Assembly: GCF_001027925.1 (NCBI RefSeq)
Contig: NZ_LECT01000010.1
Span: 61,383-125,382, forward strand
Source of the DNA: Rhodopirellula islandica
Lineage (GTDB): Bacteria > Planctomycetota > Planctomycetia > Pirellulales > Pirellulaceae
Direction of reading: 5' to 3'
DNA: 64,000 bases
The notes below the pieces were generated by a model. It saw only the letters and a program-made list of their open reading frames with translations, did not search any database and was not told where the DNA came from. The translations under genes were made by a program, and so were the position numbers. Positions 56,660 to 64,000 of the stretch are shown one piece after another. Within the stretch, counting starts at the first letter, position 1, and each line of letters opens with the position of its first letter.

Positions 56660-57838
56660 ATGCAATTGGAATGGATCACTCGAACGTCCACCCGCACGTT
56701 TGCCACAACCGCCTTGGGGTGGATGGTTGCATCCGCGATCGGGGTGGCGACTGGTTTGACTTCGCCCGTGATGGCGCAAGAGACTGCGGTCAAAGATTCG
56801 CGAACTGCGGATCAACGAATCGATCAAATGGTCAACCGCGGGATCGAGTTCCTACGCACGCGTGGGCAGAGCGACGAAGGTGCATTCAGCGGCGAAACCG
56901 GAGCGGCCGTGACCGGATTGTGCGTTCGAGCGATTTTGGAGCATCGTCCCGAGGCGGTTTCATCCGACCCGGTGGTGGTGAAAGCCGTCCAGTACTTGGA
57001 ATCCAAGGTCCAGCCGGATGGCGGGATTTACGCGGTCGGATCCAAGCACCGGAACTACGAAACCTCGACCGCCGCGATGGCGCTCAACACGGCCAACCAA
57101 GACGGTCGTTTCGACAGCCAACTGGAACGAGCCAAGAACTTTCTGAAAGACATTCAGTGGGACGAAGACGAAGGCGCGCAACCAAGCGACACGGCCTATG
57201 GTGGAGCCGGCTATGGCAGTCACTCGCGTCCTGATCTTTCAAACACTTCGTTTTTGATCGAAGCACTGCGTGATCTGGGCACCGATGCCAACGACGAGTC
57301 CATTCAAAAGGCACTCCTGTTTGTCAGTCGCACCCAGAATTTGGCTCAACATGGTAACGACACAGACTACGCCGACAAAGTCGGTGATGGCGGGTTCTAC
57401 TACACGCCGGCGGCTGGTGGACAGAGCCAAGCCGGTGAATCTGCTGACGGCGGTTTGCGAAGCTACGGATCGATGACGTACGCCGGACTGAAAAGCATGA
57501 TTTATGCCGGGCTGACTCCTGAGGATCCTCGCGTCAACGCCGCGCTCGATTTCATCCGCAAACACTACACGTTGGAAAACAACCCTGGCATGGGAGCCCA
57601 AGGCCAGTACTACTACTACCACACGTTTGCCAAGGCGCTCGACGTGGCTGGATTGGAAGTGATTGAATCAACCGACGCCGGTTCGCGTGATTGGCGGATG
57701 GATTTGATCAACAAGCTTGAAGCGGAACAGCAAGAAGATGGCTCGTGGGTCAATCGCGAAGCGGAGCGTTGGATGGAGGGCGATCGCCAACTGGTGACCG
57801 CCTACTGCTTGCTGGCGCTCAAGCACGCTCGCCAGTGA
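56660..57838 (+). CDS. secreted prenyltransferase/squalene-oxidase-repeat protein
   Basis: The 392-residue product has a signal peptide (TTALGWMVASAIGVATGL, ending VMA-QE), then alpha/alpha repeats of the squalene-hopene cyclase/prenyltransferase type: VQYLESKVQPDGGIYAVG, ETSTAAMALNTANQDGRF, FLIEALRDLGTDAN, DGGLRSYGSMTYAGLKSMIY and LEAEQQEDGSWVNREAERWM. The Asp-rich cyclase motif is not present, so it is more likely a toroid scaffold than a terpene cyclase. Planctomycetes carry many such proteins of unknown role. The start has GCAGGAAAACC upstream. Confidence 0.85.
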   Translation: MQLEWITRTSTRTFATTALGWMVASAIGVATGLTSPVMAQETAVKDSRTADQRIDQMVNRGIEFLRTRGQSDEGAFSGETGAAVTGLCVRAILEHRPEAVSSDPVVVKAVQYLESKVQPDGGIYAVGSKHRNYETSTAAMALNTANQDGRFDSQLERAKNFLKDIQWDEDEGAQPSDTAYGGAGYGSHSRPDLSNTSFLIEALRDLGTDANDESIQKALLFVSRTQNLAQHGNDTDYADKVGDGGFYYTPAAGGQSQAGESADGGLRSYGSMTYAGLKSMIYAGLTPEDPRVNAALDFIRKHYTLENNPGMGAQGQYYYYHTFAKALDVAGLEVIESTDAGSRDWRMDLINKLEAEQQEDGSWVNREAERWMEGDRQLVTAYCLLALKHARQ

Positions 57839-58252
57839 GGCATTCCGGTGACGTTGGTCATGGGATCAATCACCCGTTTGTGTCACGGCAAAGGCGGAAC
57901 TTTTCGCTGAACGGATCCTCGTGTTTCGCTGTGACCGGGGATTCGGGGGCCGTTCTTTGCGAACGTGGTGAAGACGTTCGGCGAAGCACGGTGCAATTCG
58001 AAATTCTTGAACAGCTCCACTACCCGAGTTCAAGCTGCGGCGGAATCCGGGCGATGGAAACGGCCACGTTTATCCACTGTGTTCCCGTTGAAAATTTCTC
58101 GTCGGGCAACAAATCTAGGCGAGCCCGTGCGATCGCGTACAATTGGGTGATCCAACACGTATCATCCATCGACGGACCGACCCATCAATCCTTCGCCCCC
58201 TGCTTCGAACGACGCCGATTCGCGTCCACCCGCCGGACCGCCGGACGGGTAC
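57839..58252. other. intergenic region; possible upstream start of the RicT gene
   Basis: No separate gene is seen. The last 70 or so bases (from 58184) are open in frame with the RicT-like gene and translate to a Pro/Ser-rich stretch leading into YVCRYGSM, but no ATG, GTG or TTG lies between the stop at 58148 and the GTG at 58253. The rest shows no repeats of note. Confidence 0.5.
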
Positions 58253-59092
58253 GTGTGCCGATATGGTTCGATGAGACTATTGGGGGTGATGAGCGCGGCA
58301 GAACCCTTCCGCTATGGCGATGAGGTGGTCGTTCGCACTGATCGCGGCACCGAGATCGCGACGGTGTTGTGCGAAGCGACGGACGAAGCGGTTGAAAAAG
58401 TCCCGACGAAAGGCAACGCGGAACCGGTCCATGGAAAGATCATTCGCCGTCTTGATGTCACCGACCGCGGCGATTGGTCGCAAATGTCGGAGATGACCCG
58501 GAAGGATTTGGATGTCGCAAAAAGGTGCGTTGACCGACTGAAATTGTCTATGCAGTTGATCGACGTCGAACGATTGCTGGGCGGCGAGCGTGTGATCGTG
58601 TACTTCATTGCCGACGGAAGAGTCGATTTTCGCGAGTTGGTGAAATTGATCGGTCGCGAATTTCAGACGCGGATCGAGATGCGACAAATCGGGATTCGTG
58701 ACGAAGCCAAGCTGTTGGCGGATTACGGTGATTGTGGTCAAAAGGTCTGCTGCAGCCGGTTTCTGAGCAAGATGCCGCCGGTTTCCATGAAGATGGCAAA
58801 GGTCCAGCGAGCGTCGTTGGATCCTGCGAAAATCTCGGGGCGTTGCGGGAGGCTGAAGTGTTGTTTGCGATACGAATTTGAAACTTACGAGGAAATGGCC
58901 GAGGAACTGCCCCCCATCGGCAGCGAGATCCTGACCCGCGATGGGTCGGCAAAGGTTCTCGCCCAAGACATCTTGGCCGGACAATTGGTGGTCAAGACCG
59001 ATGACCATCGACGCGTTATGATTCCTGCGGGGGATGTCGTCAGCGTGACAAAACGGGGTTCCGGGGATCCTCCCAAACAACGTAAACGCTGA
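58253..59092 (+). CDS. ricT: PSP1 / RicT-like protein
   Basis: The 279-residue product is a PSP1-domain protein of the YaaT/RicT type. CRYGSMRLLGVM opens the domain, VDRLKLSMQLIDVERLLGGERVIVYFIADGRVDFRELVKLIG is the core, and the cysteine cluster DCGQKVCCSRFLSKM with ISGRCGRLKCCLRYE is characteristic. In Bacillus RicT works with RicA and RicF (the Y-complex), which binds iron-sulfur clusters and affects mRNA processing and biofilm formation. The annotated GTG start seems one or two residues short of the usual YxVRYG N-terminus; the frame is open back to 58151. Confidence 0.85.
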   Translation: MCRYGSMRLLGVMSAAEPFRYGDEVVVRTDRGTEIATVLCEATDEAVEKVPTKGNAEPVHGKIIRRLDVTDRGDWSQMSEMTRKDLDVAKRCVDRLKLSMQLIDVERLLGGERVIVYFIADGRVDFRELVKLIGREFQTRIEMRQIGIRDEAKLLADYGDCGQKVCCSRFLSKMPPVSMKMAKVQRASLDPAKISGRCGRLKCCLRYEFETYEEMAEELPPIGSEILTRDGSAKVLAQDILAGQLVVKTDDHRRVMIPAGDVVSVTKRGSGDPPKQRKR

Positions 59093-59134
59093 TCCTTCCC
59101 GAGCCTCTTCCTTTCTTTTCCTCGATTCTTCGCC

Positions 59135-59560
59135 ATGCCATCCCCTGTCAAAGCGATGCAGGATCTCCTGCGAGACGACACTCGATACAAACTCGAAGCC
59201 TATCAATTCATTCGCGAAGCGTTGCAATACGCCCACGAGAATTTGGACCAGATCGGCCCGCTAGGGTTTGGCCCCAGTGATGACCCCAGCAGTGATGCGC
59301 CGCGTCATCTGACCGGGCAACAACTTTGCGAGGCGTGCCGTTTGTATGCCGTCGACCAGTTCGGGTACCTGGCCCAAATGGTGCTTGAAAACTGGGGCCT
59401 GCGGCAAACCGGCGATTTCGGCGAATTGGTTTACAATCTGATTCGGATCGAGCAAATGCGAAAAAGCGAGTCGGATCGGCGTGAAGACTTTGACAACGTC
59501 TACGATTTTGAAAACGCGTTTCAACCCAAGTTTGAGCTGGCGCTCAGCGACGAGGACTGA
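59135..59560 (+). CDS. Minf_1886 family protein
   Basis: The 141-residue product matches a small family found in Planctomycetes and Verrucomicrobia. Visible pattern: DDTRYKLEAYQFIREALQYA, HLTGQQLCEACRLYAVDQFGYLA, LENWGLRQTGDFGELVYNLI and RREDFDNVYDFENAF. It is helical, cytosolic, with no signal peptide or membrane segment. Function is unknown. It is 42 bp downstream of the RicT gene and 51 bp upstream of a methyltransferase gene, so probably in one transcript. Confidence 0.85.
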   Translation: MPSPVKAMQDLLRDDTRYKLEAYQFIREALQYAHENLDQIGPLGFGPSDDPSSDAPRHLTGQQLCEACRLYAVDQFGYLAQMVLENWGLRQTGDFGELVYNLIRIEQMRKSESDRREDFDNVYDFENAFQPKFELALSDED

Positions 59561-59611
59561 TTGAAACGATCCATCGCGACGACCTCTCCTAACACCCCCT
59601 GATAAAGCAGC

Positions 59612-60493
59612 ATGCGTTTCACTCTTTTGCACGCCCTCGGGGTGTTGGTCGGTTTGGCAGCGATCACGACTGGGAACGTGGACGCCGATGACTTGATTGC
59701 GGCTGATGAAACCGGAAAGGTTGCTCGTCAGTCCGAGAAACCACGCCCGAACGAAGAGGCCCGTCGGACGTACATGGGCCGGATTGTGGCTCAACCGATG
59801 TCGCATCGCGGTGCTGCCTGGTTGGTGCGCCCGGAACGAGACGACGAAGAAAAGGCCGGCGAATCCTTCGACCGCTTGGGATTGGAAGCCGGCATGACCG
59901 TTGTCGACCTGGGCTGCGGCAATGGTTACTGGACGATCCCGATGGCTCGCGCCGTGGCGGTCAAACCCAAGACGGATTCCTCCGACGGTGTTGCAGCGGT
60001 GGATCCCAACGACGAGTCCGACGGTGCGGCTTCAGAGACGGAATCGCTGGAAGGCCAGGTGTTGGCCGTTGATATTCAGCGAGAGATGCTGCAAATGCTT
60101 CAGCGAAATGCCGCCCGTGCGAAACTGGATAACATTCAACCGGTTCTGGGAGCGATTGACGATCCCAAACTGCCCACTGGCCAAGTGGACTTGGTGCTGC
60201 TGGTCGATGTCTACCATGAGTTTTCGCATCCCGAATCGATGCTATGGAGCATTCGGCAATCGCTGAAACCCGAGGGCGTGATCGCGCTGTTGGAATACCG
60301 TGCGGAAGATCCCGCGGTGCCAATCAAACCGCTGCACAAGATGTCCAAGGCCCAAATCATGCAGGAGTACAAAGCGTCTGATTTGAAACTTGTTCGCGAA
60401 TACAACGCGTTGCCGTGGCAGCACCTGATGTTCTTTGCCCGTGACGACAGCCCATTGCCCGAGATTGAACCCGAGCCATTCACGCAAGAGTGA
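59612..60493 (+). CDS. exported class I methyltransferase-like protein
   Basis: The 293-residue product begins with an apparent signal peptide (MRFTLLHALGVLVGLAAITT). It then has a complete methyltransferase fold: TVVDLGCGNGYWTIPMA (motif I), QVLAVDIQREMLQMLQRNA (motif II), VDLVLLVDVYHEFSHPESM and LKPEGVIALLEYRAED. A low-complexity Asp/Ser/Ala insert lies between motifs I and II. The signal and the fold are in tension, because SAM is cytosolic: either the N-terminus is a membrane anchor facing inward, or the activity is lost or different. Last gene of the RicT transcript. Confidence 0.75.
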   Translation: MRFTLLHALGVLVGLAAITTGNVDADDLIAADETGKVARQSEKPRPNEEARRTYMGRIVAQPMSHRGAAWLVRPERDDEEKAGESFDRLGLEAGMTVVDLGCGNGYWTIPMARAVAVKPKTDSSDGVAAVDPNDESDGAASETESLEGQVLAVDIQREMLQMLQRNAARAKLDNIQPVLGAIDDPKLPTGQVDLVLLVDVYHEFSHPESMLWSIRQSLKPEGVIALLEYRAEDPAVPIKPLHKMSKAQIMQEYKASDLKLVREYNALPWQHLMFFARDDSPLPEIEPEPFTQE

Positions 60494-60513
60494 ATCGCGC
60501 GGTTTGGGTGGGT

Positions 60514-60549
60514 GTGAAGGAAGGAGCCTCGCTGACGCGTCGGGTTTCC
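60514..60549. repeat. 36-bp direct repeat, copy 1
   Basis: GTGAAGGAAGGAGCCTCGCT and the following GACGCGTCGGGTTTCC recur identically at 61039-61074, about 525 bp away. The pair brackets most of the repeat island between the methyltransferase gene and the propeller gene. Confidence 0.85.
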
Positions 60550-61038
60550 TTTGGGCTTGGACGCGTATGGTACGGCGACGCGAATTGGCGATCTTTCGGC
60601 GACGCGGCAGGGAAACAACTGTCGTCGCTCCGCAACTTGGGGACTTGAGTGTCGTAGGCGTATGACCTTGGGTTGAAAACCCAAGGCTTTCGGCTTCCGT
60701 CGCTCCGCGACTGGTTGTGTGTGTGTCCTGGGGAACGAGCAACCGCGGAGCGGTGGCATCCGTTGGCCTCGGGTTTTCAACCCGAGGTCTCGGGCGTCAC
60801 CCCACTTACGCGACAAGCTGCGGAGCGGCGACAGGTGGCGAAAACTGATATCACGAGGATTGCAAATTGCGAATTTCAAAACGCAAATTGCCAAATGGGT
60901 GCAGGCCAGGACTTGGTGGGACTCAGAACGTGGGCAATCAACGCCCCGGACGGGGCCGCCGTCCGTAGCTCGGGGCGGGAGCCCCGAGAGCTCGGTGACG
61001 GAACAGAGAAGGTCGCCCCAGATGGGGCCGTCGTGGAG

Positions 61039-61074
61039 GTGAAGGAAGGAGCCTCGCTGACGCGTCGGGTTTCC
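61039..61074. repeat. 36-bp direct repeat, copy 2
   Basis: This is an identical second copy of the sequence at 60514-60549, in the same orientation. The flanking bases differ after the shared block. Confidence 0.85.
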
Positions 61075-61169
61075 AACTTGCTCTTGCCACTGTGACGGAC
61101 AAGAGTTCCCATCCTACAGGTGTTGAAACGTCGTGGACGACTCCATCGACAAGCCGTGACGCTTGCGAA

Positions 61170-62111
61170 TCATTCTGCGAATAGCTTGGTGACTTCTTTG
61201 CTTTCGCGGTCGATTCGGTAGACCTGCTTGGCTTTCGGATCGGAGACGATCACGGCGTCGGCGGTGGCGCTCAGGCCAACGGGGCCTCGCAGCAGTTCCT
61301 CATCGAACCATTTCTCGGTTTTGCCGTCGGCGGTGAATTGCCAAATGCATTTCCCGTAGACATCCGAAACGAAACCGGTGCCGTCGTGCCACGCGATCCC
61401 GCCGGGAAAACCGTACGGTCGATCCGTCACCACGGGCTCGCTGGTTTTCTCGCCGACATTGATTTTCACGACCGCATCGGCGTCAGGTGTGACGGCGTAG
61501 AGGGCACCCTCGTCGTCAAAGATCAGCCCGCGAGCGTTCACGCGAACGACCAATTCGGGTTCGCCACCCTCGATCGGCAATGCGAACGTGGCTCGCCGTT
61601 CTGCGTCGCCGACGTAAATGGTTTTGCCGTCAGGTGAAACGGCCAGTGCCATGGGGATTCCCAGGAATCCGCCGTTGAGTGGTTTTGCATCTTGGCCCCC
61701 TGGAGCGTCTGCATTGGGCGTGATGTGGTAGATCTCACGGGTTGCCGCATCGCCGACCAGCACGCCGCCCTCTGGATGAGGTGTGGCACAGAAGGGCCGG
61801 TTCATTGTTTTGCGAAGGTATCGAGAACCGGTGACATAGCGTTCTGGATTCGCCGCTTTGTCTGCGGGCCAAGGCACCGTCCAGACTCCTGGTGCGTCGG
61901 AATCAACGACGAACAGCGCGTTCTCGGAGATCACCGCACCGCGAGGGTAAACGGGGCTTTCTGCTTCGGTCCAAAAATCATCTGGGTAAGTCACTGCCTT
62001 GGACTCGGCCGTGGCAGGAGTGGCTTGGGAGTCGGCTGCATCTTGAGCAGTGGCCGAGTGGGAGTGCAGGCAGGTGCCGGACAGTGCTGCCGCAATCACA
62101 ACCAAACGCAT
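61170..62111 (-). CDS. exported NHL/SMP-30-like beta-propeller protein
   Basis: The 313-residue product begins MRLVVIAAALSGTCLHSHSA, a signal peptide, when started at 62111; the longer frame to 62216 would bury that signal. Repeated blades such as GVLVGDAATREIYHITP, GKTIYVGDAERRATFALPIEGG, GALYAVTPDADAVVKIN and DAVIVSDPKAKQVYRIDR form a six-bladed propeller of the NHL/gluconolactonase kind. Members bind ligands or act as lactonases, but the lactonase metal residues are not obvious. It is divergent from the Cys-rich gene at 62280. Confidence 0.8.
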   Translation of the reverse strand: MRLVVIAAALSGTCLHSHSATAQDAADSQATPATAESKAVTYPDDFWTEAESPVYPRGAVISENALFVVDSDAPGVWTVPWPADKAANPERYVTGSRYLRKTMNRPFCATPHPEGGVLVGDAATREIYHITPNADAPGGQDAKPLNGGFLGIPMALAVSPDGKTIYVGDAERRATFALPIEGGEPELVVRVNARGLIFDDEGALYAVTPDADAVVKINVGEKTSEPVVTDRPYGFPGGIAWHDGTGFVSDVYGKCIWQFTADGKTEKWFDEELLRGPVGLSATADAVIVSDPKAKQVYRIDRESKEVTKLFAE

Positions 62112-62279
62112 GCTTTTGCAGTGCTGGAACGCGATCCGTGTGAAACTTTCCGGTGAGAGTTCAGGTGTGTTTGGGAAGAAGGAACCGAATGTTCCGGTTA
62201 GGCAAGATTTATTCATGAGGTGGGTTATGACGTCCGATAAGAAGAAAGTTCCATGTCCCTATTCCGGCAATGACGTCTC

Positions 62280-63569
62280 ATGATAACCATTCCCCGTCGA
62301 TTGTTGTGCCTGCTTGCGTGTTTCCTTTGTGTGGTCTCGTCCTGGACATTGTCCACCGCGACCGCGGCCGAACAGTTGATCCGCAGCCGGTCCGTTTCAC
62401 AGGGAAACACGTCGTCCGCTCGAGCGTCCAGTCGTTCGGGGTGGTCGCCACAAAGCAGTGACCCGGCCGTGCAACGTCGCCAATCGGCGTCTTCGTCGGT
62501 CAATCAGGTCGGCTACTTGGACGGCGGTTGCGACTGCGATGCCTGCTCGTCGGCAAGCGTCATGGGCGGTCCTGGTTGCGGGATGGAAGCCAGCTGCGGA
62601 CTCGAGGTGGGTTGTGGGTTGGAGGAGTACGGCGTTTGCAGTTGTGATGCCTGCACCGGCAATCTGGTGTCGGGCTGTGACAGCGGCTTTTGCGACGGCG
62701 GATGCGATGGGATGTGCGGCGGAGCCGAAATCGATTGCTTCCCGTTGTTCCTGCCGATTTTACGAGTCGATTGGAGTCGCTTTTCCTTCTTCGCCGGATC
62801 GCAATCGTTCAAGTCACCCATGAACTACCCCGCTTTGGACGTCGCCGGGCAACCTCGCGGCGGGAGCGGCAGTTTCGGATACTACCAAGGGTTCAACGAG
62901 GGACGTGACCTACGCAATTGGTTGGGACTGGATCTCTCTGCCCAACTCGGTGTGCGAGCGACTCAAACCAACTTGGAAGGCGAAGAGTTCACTAGCGGAC
63001 GAATGCATCAAGTCTTTGTGACGGGCGGTTTCTTCCGCCGCGTCGACTACGGGCTGCAATATGGTTTGGTCGTCGACTACATGAATCAAGATTGGTACTA
63101 CCAAAGCGATCTTGTTCAGCTTCGTGGCGAGTTGAGCTGGAAGGTGTCCGCGTGTCATGAGTTTGGATTCCAATTCATGGCGGGGGTGACGGATCAGACC
63201 GTGACCACCGAAGCAGGCGGCTTCACCAGTTCGGAAACGATCGAACCGGTCGACCAGTACCGCGCCTTCTATCGCCGAGCGATGGGAACGACTGGGCACA
63301 TGACCGCGTTCTTGGGCGGCACCAGCGAAGAGCACTTCATCTGGGGCAGCGAGATGGAAATTCCGTTGCAAACCAATTGGTCGTTGTTGGTTGGTTCGGC
63401 ATACTTCAGCCCCGGCGACGACACGGCGTTGGACGCCAACGAAGCGGAAGGTTGGAATCTCTCACTCGGGTTCGCCTTCCGTCCAGGTGTGACCGGACCG
63501 AAACAACGCTATCGAAACCCACTGTTCAACGTCGCGGACAACGGATCGTTCTTCCTCTTCCGCCGTTGA
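62280..63569 (+). CDS. Cys-rich outer-membrane-like protein
   Basis: The 429-residue product has a signal peptide (RRLLCLLACFLCVVSSW), a Ser/Arg linker, and a Cys/Gly-rich block (about 80-155) with repeated CDCDACSS, CGLEVGCGLEE, CSCDACTG and CDSGFCDGGCDGMCGG segments. From about residue 175 the protein is beta-rich and ends in aromatic-containing strands (WNLSLGFAFRPGV, SFFLFRR), like a beta-barrel or planctomycete outer-membrane family. The Cys block could form disulfides with the protein cell wall known in planctomycetes; that is inference. Start ATG 62280. Confidence 0.75.
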   Translation: MITIPRRLLCLLACFLCVVSSWTLSTATAAEQLIRSRSVSQGNTSSARASSRSGWSPQSSDPAVQRRQSASSSVNQVGYLDGGCDCDACSSASVMGGPGCGMEASCGLEVGCGLEEYGVCSCDACTGNLVSGCDSGFCDGGCDGMCGGAEIDCFPLFLPILRVDWSRFSFFAGSQSFKSPMNYPALDVAGQPRGGSGSFGYYQGFNEGRDLRNWLGLDLSAQLGVRATQTNLEGEEFTSGRMHQVFVTGGFFRRVDYGLQYGLVVDYMNQDWYYQSDLVQLRGELSWKVSACHEFGFQFMAGVTDQTVTTEAGGFTSSETIEPVDQYRAFYRRAMGTTGHMTAFLGGTSEEHFIWGSEMEIPLQTNWSLLVGSAYFSPGDDTALDANEAEGWNLSLGFAFRPGVTGPKQRYRNPLFNVADNGSFFLFRR

Positions 63570-63659
63570 TCCAAAACGTTGCAACCTGTCCGGATTGTCT
63601 GCGGACGTTGTCTACTTTCCAAGGCAATGGCCGCTTCTCAGCCTTCTTGAACGCCTCTT

Positions 63660-63706
63660 TCTATAAGGTGCCAGCCACCCTGTGAGTCTATAAGGTGCCA
63701 GCCACC
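63660..63706. repeat. two direct copies of TCTATAAGGTGCCAGCCACC
   Basis: A 20-bp unit occurs at 63660-63679 and 63687-63706. Its core GGTGCCAGCCACC is partly self-complementary. It follows the Cys-rich gene by 90 bp. Confidence 0.8.
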
Positions 63707-63835
63707 TTGTTGGTTTTGGCGTCGCGAGACTTCCGGCGTTTTCAATGGCTGATTGGGAACGACTCCCATGGTTTCAACGAGCATTCGCGGGAACGATCGT
63801 CTGCCGAGAGGTGTCGACCTCGTGATTCTGGTGGA

Positions 63836-64000
63836 ATGAGCGCATCAGAGTCGAACCGTTGTCCCCAACTGTTCCATCGCCTCATGAGCCGCGATGAAGG
63901 CCTGCGATTGCTTCGGGCCTGCTCAACCGAAGCAGGCTGCGGCTTGGACCTGGCCTCGGTGGTGGTGGCGGCCGGTTCGTTCGGCATCCGCTTTCATCGA
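63836..64000 (+). CDS. possible 5' end of a gene running off the window
   Basis: From ATG 63836 the frame stays open for 55 codons to the window end; ATG 63884 is an alternative start. The translation contains RDEGLRLLRACSTEAGCGLDLASVVVAAG, which is protein-like. The first part overlaps a degenerate copy of the AACAATTG-TCCC-CAATTGTT repeat (63854-63873), which argues against the earlier start. No motif identifies it. Confidence 0.35.
   Translation, partial: MSASESNRCPQLFHRLMSRDEGLRLLRACSTEAGCGLDLASVVVAAGSFGIRFHR

Larger units (their letters stand above)
60494..61169. other. gene-free repeat island
   Basis: No gene is convincing in 676 bases. It contains a 36-bp direct repeat (60514-60549 and 61039-61074), perfect hairpins CCTTGGGTT/AACCCAAGG at 60666-60686 and CCTCGGGTT/AACCCGAGG at 60767-60787, a GCTCGGGGC/GCCCCGAG stem at about 60968-60988, and a copy of the CCCATCCTAC repeat at 61081-61150. 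Confidence 0.6.

Overview
The window looks like chromosome from a marine planctomycete close to Rhodopirellula. Several family signatures point there: a sigma factor / FecR-LamG / planctomycete cytochrome (DUF1549-DUF1553) / DUF1501 operon, a Minf_1886-type protein, PEP-CTERM proteins ending in WRRRK, PQQ-type beta-propeller membrane proteins, several Ser/Thr kinases, and many long nested palindromes between genes. G+C is moderately high. Gene density is ordinary and the strands are mixed. I saw no rRNA, tRNA, CRISPR array or prophage. The genus assignment is inference from gene content, not a database match.

Layout. 0.4-6.3 kb (+): secreted and zinc-ribbon membrane proteins, a zinc metallopeptidase next to an ATP-grasp ligase, and a methyltransferase-like protein. 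6.3-10.7 kb (-): a membrane Ser/Thr kinase with its kinase domain at the C-terminus, and acetyl-CoA synthetase. 11-13.3 kb (+): asnS overlapping gluQ by one base. 13.5-20 kb: acrylyl-CoA reductase (acuI-like), a secreted glycoside hydrolase, a dehalogenase-like hydrolase with a TetR regulator and candidate operator, and sufS-sufE. 20.8-22.9 kb (+): DoxX-like, MarR, a 52-codon ORF and a siderophore-interacting flavoprotein. 22.86-24.31 kb: a REP-associated tyrosine transposase (RAYT) between two arrays of about 119-bp direct repeats, each unit built on a 66-bp hairpin. 24.5-27.8 kb: PQQ propeller protein, a small unknown protein and a CvfB-like S1 protein. 28.1-34.4 kb: the sigma-factor operon. 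34.4-37.2 kb: two paralogous PEP-CTERM genes flanking a thioredoxin-like lipoprotein. 37.7-43.2 kb (-): CPBP protease, a second Ser/Thr kinase and a 1080-residue protein. 43.3-50.5 kb (+): an apparent PilM-PilN fusion, two Met/Gly-rich membrane proteins and holA. 50.6-55.7 kb (-): two ExbD proteins, a TPR-like protein and a PAS histidine kinase. 55.8-63.6 kb: methyltransferases, a prenyltransferase-repeat protein, RicT/PSP1, a Minf_1886 protein, a beta-propeller and a Cys-rich outer-membrane-like protein.

Two things stand out. The first is the RAYT island. Its hairpins carry the same arm asymmetry in every complete copy, and the same hairpin, in symmetric form, is the core of 130-bp nested palindromes at 13.4 and 18.1 kb. 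The second is the PilM-PilN fusion followed by two membrane proteins with long Met/Gly tracts, which could be a modified type IV pilus or secretion inner-membrane platform. At least six different nested palindromes of 60-200 bp lie close to gene ends, and repeat sequence supplies the stop codon of two genes.
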